Source: Ruminococcaceae bacterium UBA3329
Lineage (GTDB): Bacteria > Bacillota > Clostridia > Oscillospirales > Acutalibacteraceae
Direction: 5' to 3'
NCBI GenBank assembly: GCA_002361875.1
Contig: DERX01000069.1
Coordinates: 531-6,341, forward strand
Length of the DNA stretch: 5,811 nucleotides
The position numbers and the translations under genes are program-made. The notes beneath the pieces were generated by a model. That model was not told the DNA's origin, ran no database searches, and saw only the letters and a program-made list of their open reading frames with translations. Positions 4,470 through 5,811 of the stretch are shown here, in pieces. The stretch's first letter is position 1; each line of letters begins with the position of its first letter.

Positions 4470-5624
4470 TTAAACAAGCTTTTCGGCGAGTGTTTTAAGT
4501 GCCTCGATGTCTGCCGGCTTAATTCTCGTTTTAATTGTAATGGGGTCGCCGACAAATGTAATATTTTTCATCTGTTCAAATTCGGCTTTCATTGCTTTTG
4601 CGGCGGAGGGTGCCCACGAGCCGTTTTCAACGAGAGCTACATTTCTGTTCTGAAAAGCCTTTGATTTAAGGTGGTGGATAAAATCAGCCATCGGTGCAAA
4701 TACACCTGCGTCATAGCTTGAAGCCATACAAAGAAGAGTGCTGTGCCTGAAAGCGTCCTCAACACATTCCGCAATGTCGTCACGGGAAAGGTCTGCAATC
4801 GCGACTCTCTTACAGCCTTTGTTTTCGAGTATTTCTTTCATTTTGTAAGCCGCCTCGGCAGTGTTGCCGTGAATTGAGGCAAATGCAATAAACACACCTT
4901 CGTTTTCAGGCTTGTATGATGACCAAATGTCATAAAGCTTTAAAACCTCGGGTATAGTATCTGTTAAAATCGGACCGTGCAAGGGGCAGATTGTCTTTAT
5001 GTCAAGCGCCGATGCTTTTTTGAGCAGAGTCTGAACAGGAGCGCCGTATTTGCCGACAATGTTGAAATAATATCTTCTTGCCTCACAGCTCCAACCCTCG
5101 TCAGCGTCAAGCGCACCGAATTTGCCGAATGCGTCGGCAGAGAAAAGAACCTTGTCGCAGGAATCGTAAGAAAGCATAACTTCAGGCCAATGAACCATTG
5201 GTGCTAAAATAAAGCTTAATGTGTGCTTGCCAAGGCAGAGTGTGTCGCCTTCAGCCTTTACCAAAATTTTAGACTTATCAACATCTGCAAATTGTGGCAT
5301 CATAGCCTTTGCTTTTGCCGAGCAGACAATCTGCATTTCGGGGTAAAGCGTGCATACTTTTTCTATATTAGCCGAATGGTCAGGCTCAAGGTGCTGAACA
5401 ACCAAATAATCGGGTTTTCTGTCGCCGAGAACAGTCTTTAAATTAGCAAGCCATTGCTCGCTCACAGCCTTGTCAGATGTGTCCATAACAGCGATTTTTT
5501 CGTCAAGAATAACGTAAGAATTGTAAGCCATACCGTTGGGAACTATGTACTGGCTCTCAAATAAATCAATATCTCTTGTGCTGACTCCGATATATTTAAT
5601 ATCTTCCGAAATTTTAATATCCAT
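4470..5624 (-). CDS. Class A flavodiiron protein (oxygen/NO reductase)
   Basis: A 384-residue cytoplasmic enzyme that reduces O2 to water and, in some members, NO to N2O, protecting anaerobes from oxygen or nitrosative stress. The N-terminal metallo-beta-lactamase-like domain (about 1-240) has the complete diiron ligand set: H78-x-E80-x-D82-H83 in HLEPDHS, H145 in VHWPEVM, D164 in FSADAFG and H216 in CPLHGPI. The C-terminal flavodoxin domain (about 243-384) has the FMN loops FASIHGNTAEAA (248-259), MASSYDAGVFAP (300-311) and ENGSWAPSAAKAM (333-345). It lacks a rubredoxin or oxidoreductase extension, so it is class A and needs an outside electron donor, usually rubredoxin; none is encoded here. 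The start at 5624 is supported by GAGGAG (5636-5631), 6 nt upstream. It is a single-gene unit. Whether O2 or NO is the main substrate cannot be read from the sequence. Confidence 0.95.
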   Translation of the reverse strand: MDIKISEDIKYIGVSTRDIDLFESQYIVPNGMAYNSYVILDEKIAVMDTSDKAVSEQWLANLKTVLGDRKPDYLVVQHLEPDHSANIEKVCTLYPEMQIVCSAKAKAMMPQFADVDKSKILVKAEGDTLCLGKHTLSFILAPMVHWPEVMLSYDSCDKVLFSADAFGKFGALDADEGWSCEARRYYFNIVGKYGAPVQTLLKKASALDIKTICPLHGPILTDTIPEVLKLYDIWSSYKPENEGVFIAFASIHGNTAEAAYKMKEILENKGCKRVAIADLSRDDIAECVEDAFRHSTLLCMASSYDAGVFAPMADFIHHLKSKAFQNRNVALVENGSWAPSAAKAMKAEFEQMKNITFVGDPITIKTRIKPADIEALKTLAEKLV

Positions 5625-5654
5625 ATCTTTCTCCTCAATTAAATTTATGAGGGT

Positions 5655-5683
5655 ATTTTAACATAAAACGATGCTGTATTCAA
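5655..5683 (-). promoter_or_regulatory. Promoter of the flavodiiron gene
   Basis: On the minus strand TTGAAT (5683-5678), a 17-bp spacer and TAAAAT (5660-5655), with an extended TG one base upstream of the -10. The leader to the start codon is about 25 nt. No PerR or Rex site is clear. Confidence 0.7.
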
Positions 5684-5718
5684 TAAAAACTGAAAAAGTT
5701 TTGCCTAAATTCTATGGG

Positions 5719-5736
5719 AACAACTTCGCTGTTGTT
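5719..5736. repeat. Hairpin AACAAC/GTTGTT with CTTCGC loop word
   Basis: A 6-bp stem closes the loop TTCGCT. The word CTTCGC also sits at the apex of hairpins at 1880-1894 and 4219-4235, with unrelated stems. Confidence 0.5.
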
Positions 5737-5744
5737 TATTGTAG

Positions 5745-5766
5745 CGGCGGGGTTCCATGCCCGCCG
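5745..5766 (-). repeat. Hairpin with conserved loop CATGGAAC (minus reading)
   Basis: CGGCGGG (5745-5751) pairs perfectly with CCCGCCG (5760-5766). Read on the minus strand the 8-nt loop is CATGGAAC, matching the loops at 4350-4357 and 5798-5805 with a wholly different 7-bp stem. Confidence 0.7.
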
Positions 5767-5791
5767 AAGGAACAATTGACAAAATGCAACG

Positions 5792-5811
5792 GACAGGCGT
5801 GGAAGCCTGTC
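5792..5811 (+). repeat. Hairpin with conserved loop CGTGGAAG (runs to window end)
   Basis: GACAGG (5792-5797) pairs with CCTGTC (5806-5811) around the loop CGTGGAAG. G5791 would extend the stem if the next base outside the window is C, giving the same 7-bp size as the other two copies. Confidence 0.65.

Overview
The window looks like chromosomal DNA of a low-GC Gram-positive anaerobe, most likely a gut Clostridia member (Ruminococcaceae/Oscillospiraceae-like). The reasons are an AT-rich composition, sigma-A promoters with extended -10 elements, strong GGAGG ribosome sites, a PhoP-type Pho box, an oxygen-reducing flavodiiron protein, and intergenic DNA filled with small palindromes. The genus is an inference. 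No CRISPR array, transposase, integrase or rRNA gene is visible.

Layout. Positions 1-471 (minus) hold the N-terminal part of a PstS-type phosphate-binding lipoprotein that runs off the window edge, with a Pho box and -10 element upstream. Divergent to it, 634-1046 (plus) is a small EamA/DMT permease gene broken by a one-base frameshift. Facing that is crcB/fluC (1183-1547, minus), a fluoride channel gene also broken by a one-base frameshift; terminators lie between the two. From 1548 to 2255 there is no protein gene: this stretch holds the crcB promoter, a block of short repeats, two strong minus-strand terminators, a patch of tRNA-like fragments, and an intact tRNA-Gln(CUG) gene with its own consensus promoter and terminator. 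A complete GPH-family sugar:cation symporter follows (2256-3707, plus), closed by a good terminator. The stretch 3708-4469 has no credible gene and is packed with hairpins and decayed repeats. A complete class A flavodiiron protein (4470-5624, minus) follows, and the window ends in more hairpin repeats.

How the parts relate. The genes are single transcription units rather than an operon: phosphate uptake under phosphate control, a small drug/metabolite-type permease, fluoride export, a glycoside symporter, and an oxygen/NO scavenger. No shared pathway is evident and no defence or biosynthetic system was found.

The most interesting signal is in the intergenic DNA. Several hairpins share the same loop word while their stems differ and still pair. 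The clearest set has an 8-nt loop CRTGGAAN closed by three different stems. A second theme is a partial copy of the tRNA-Gln 3' end, with a hairpin in place of part of its T arm, lying 158 bp from the real one.
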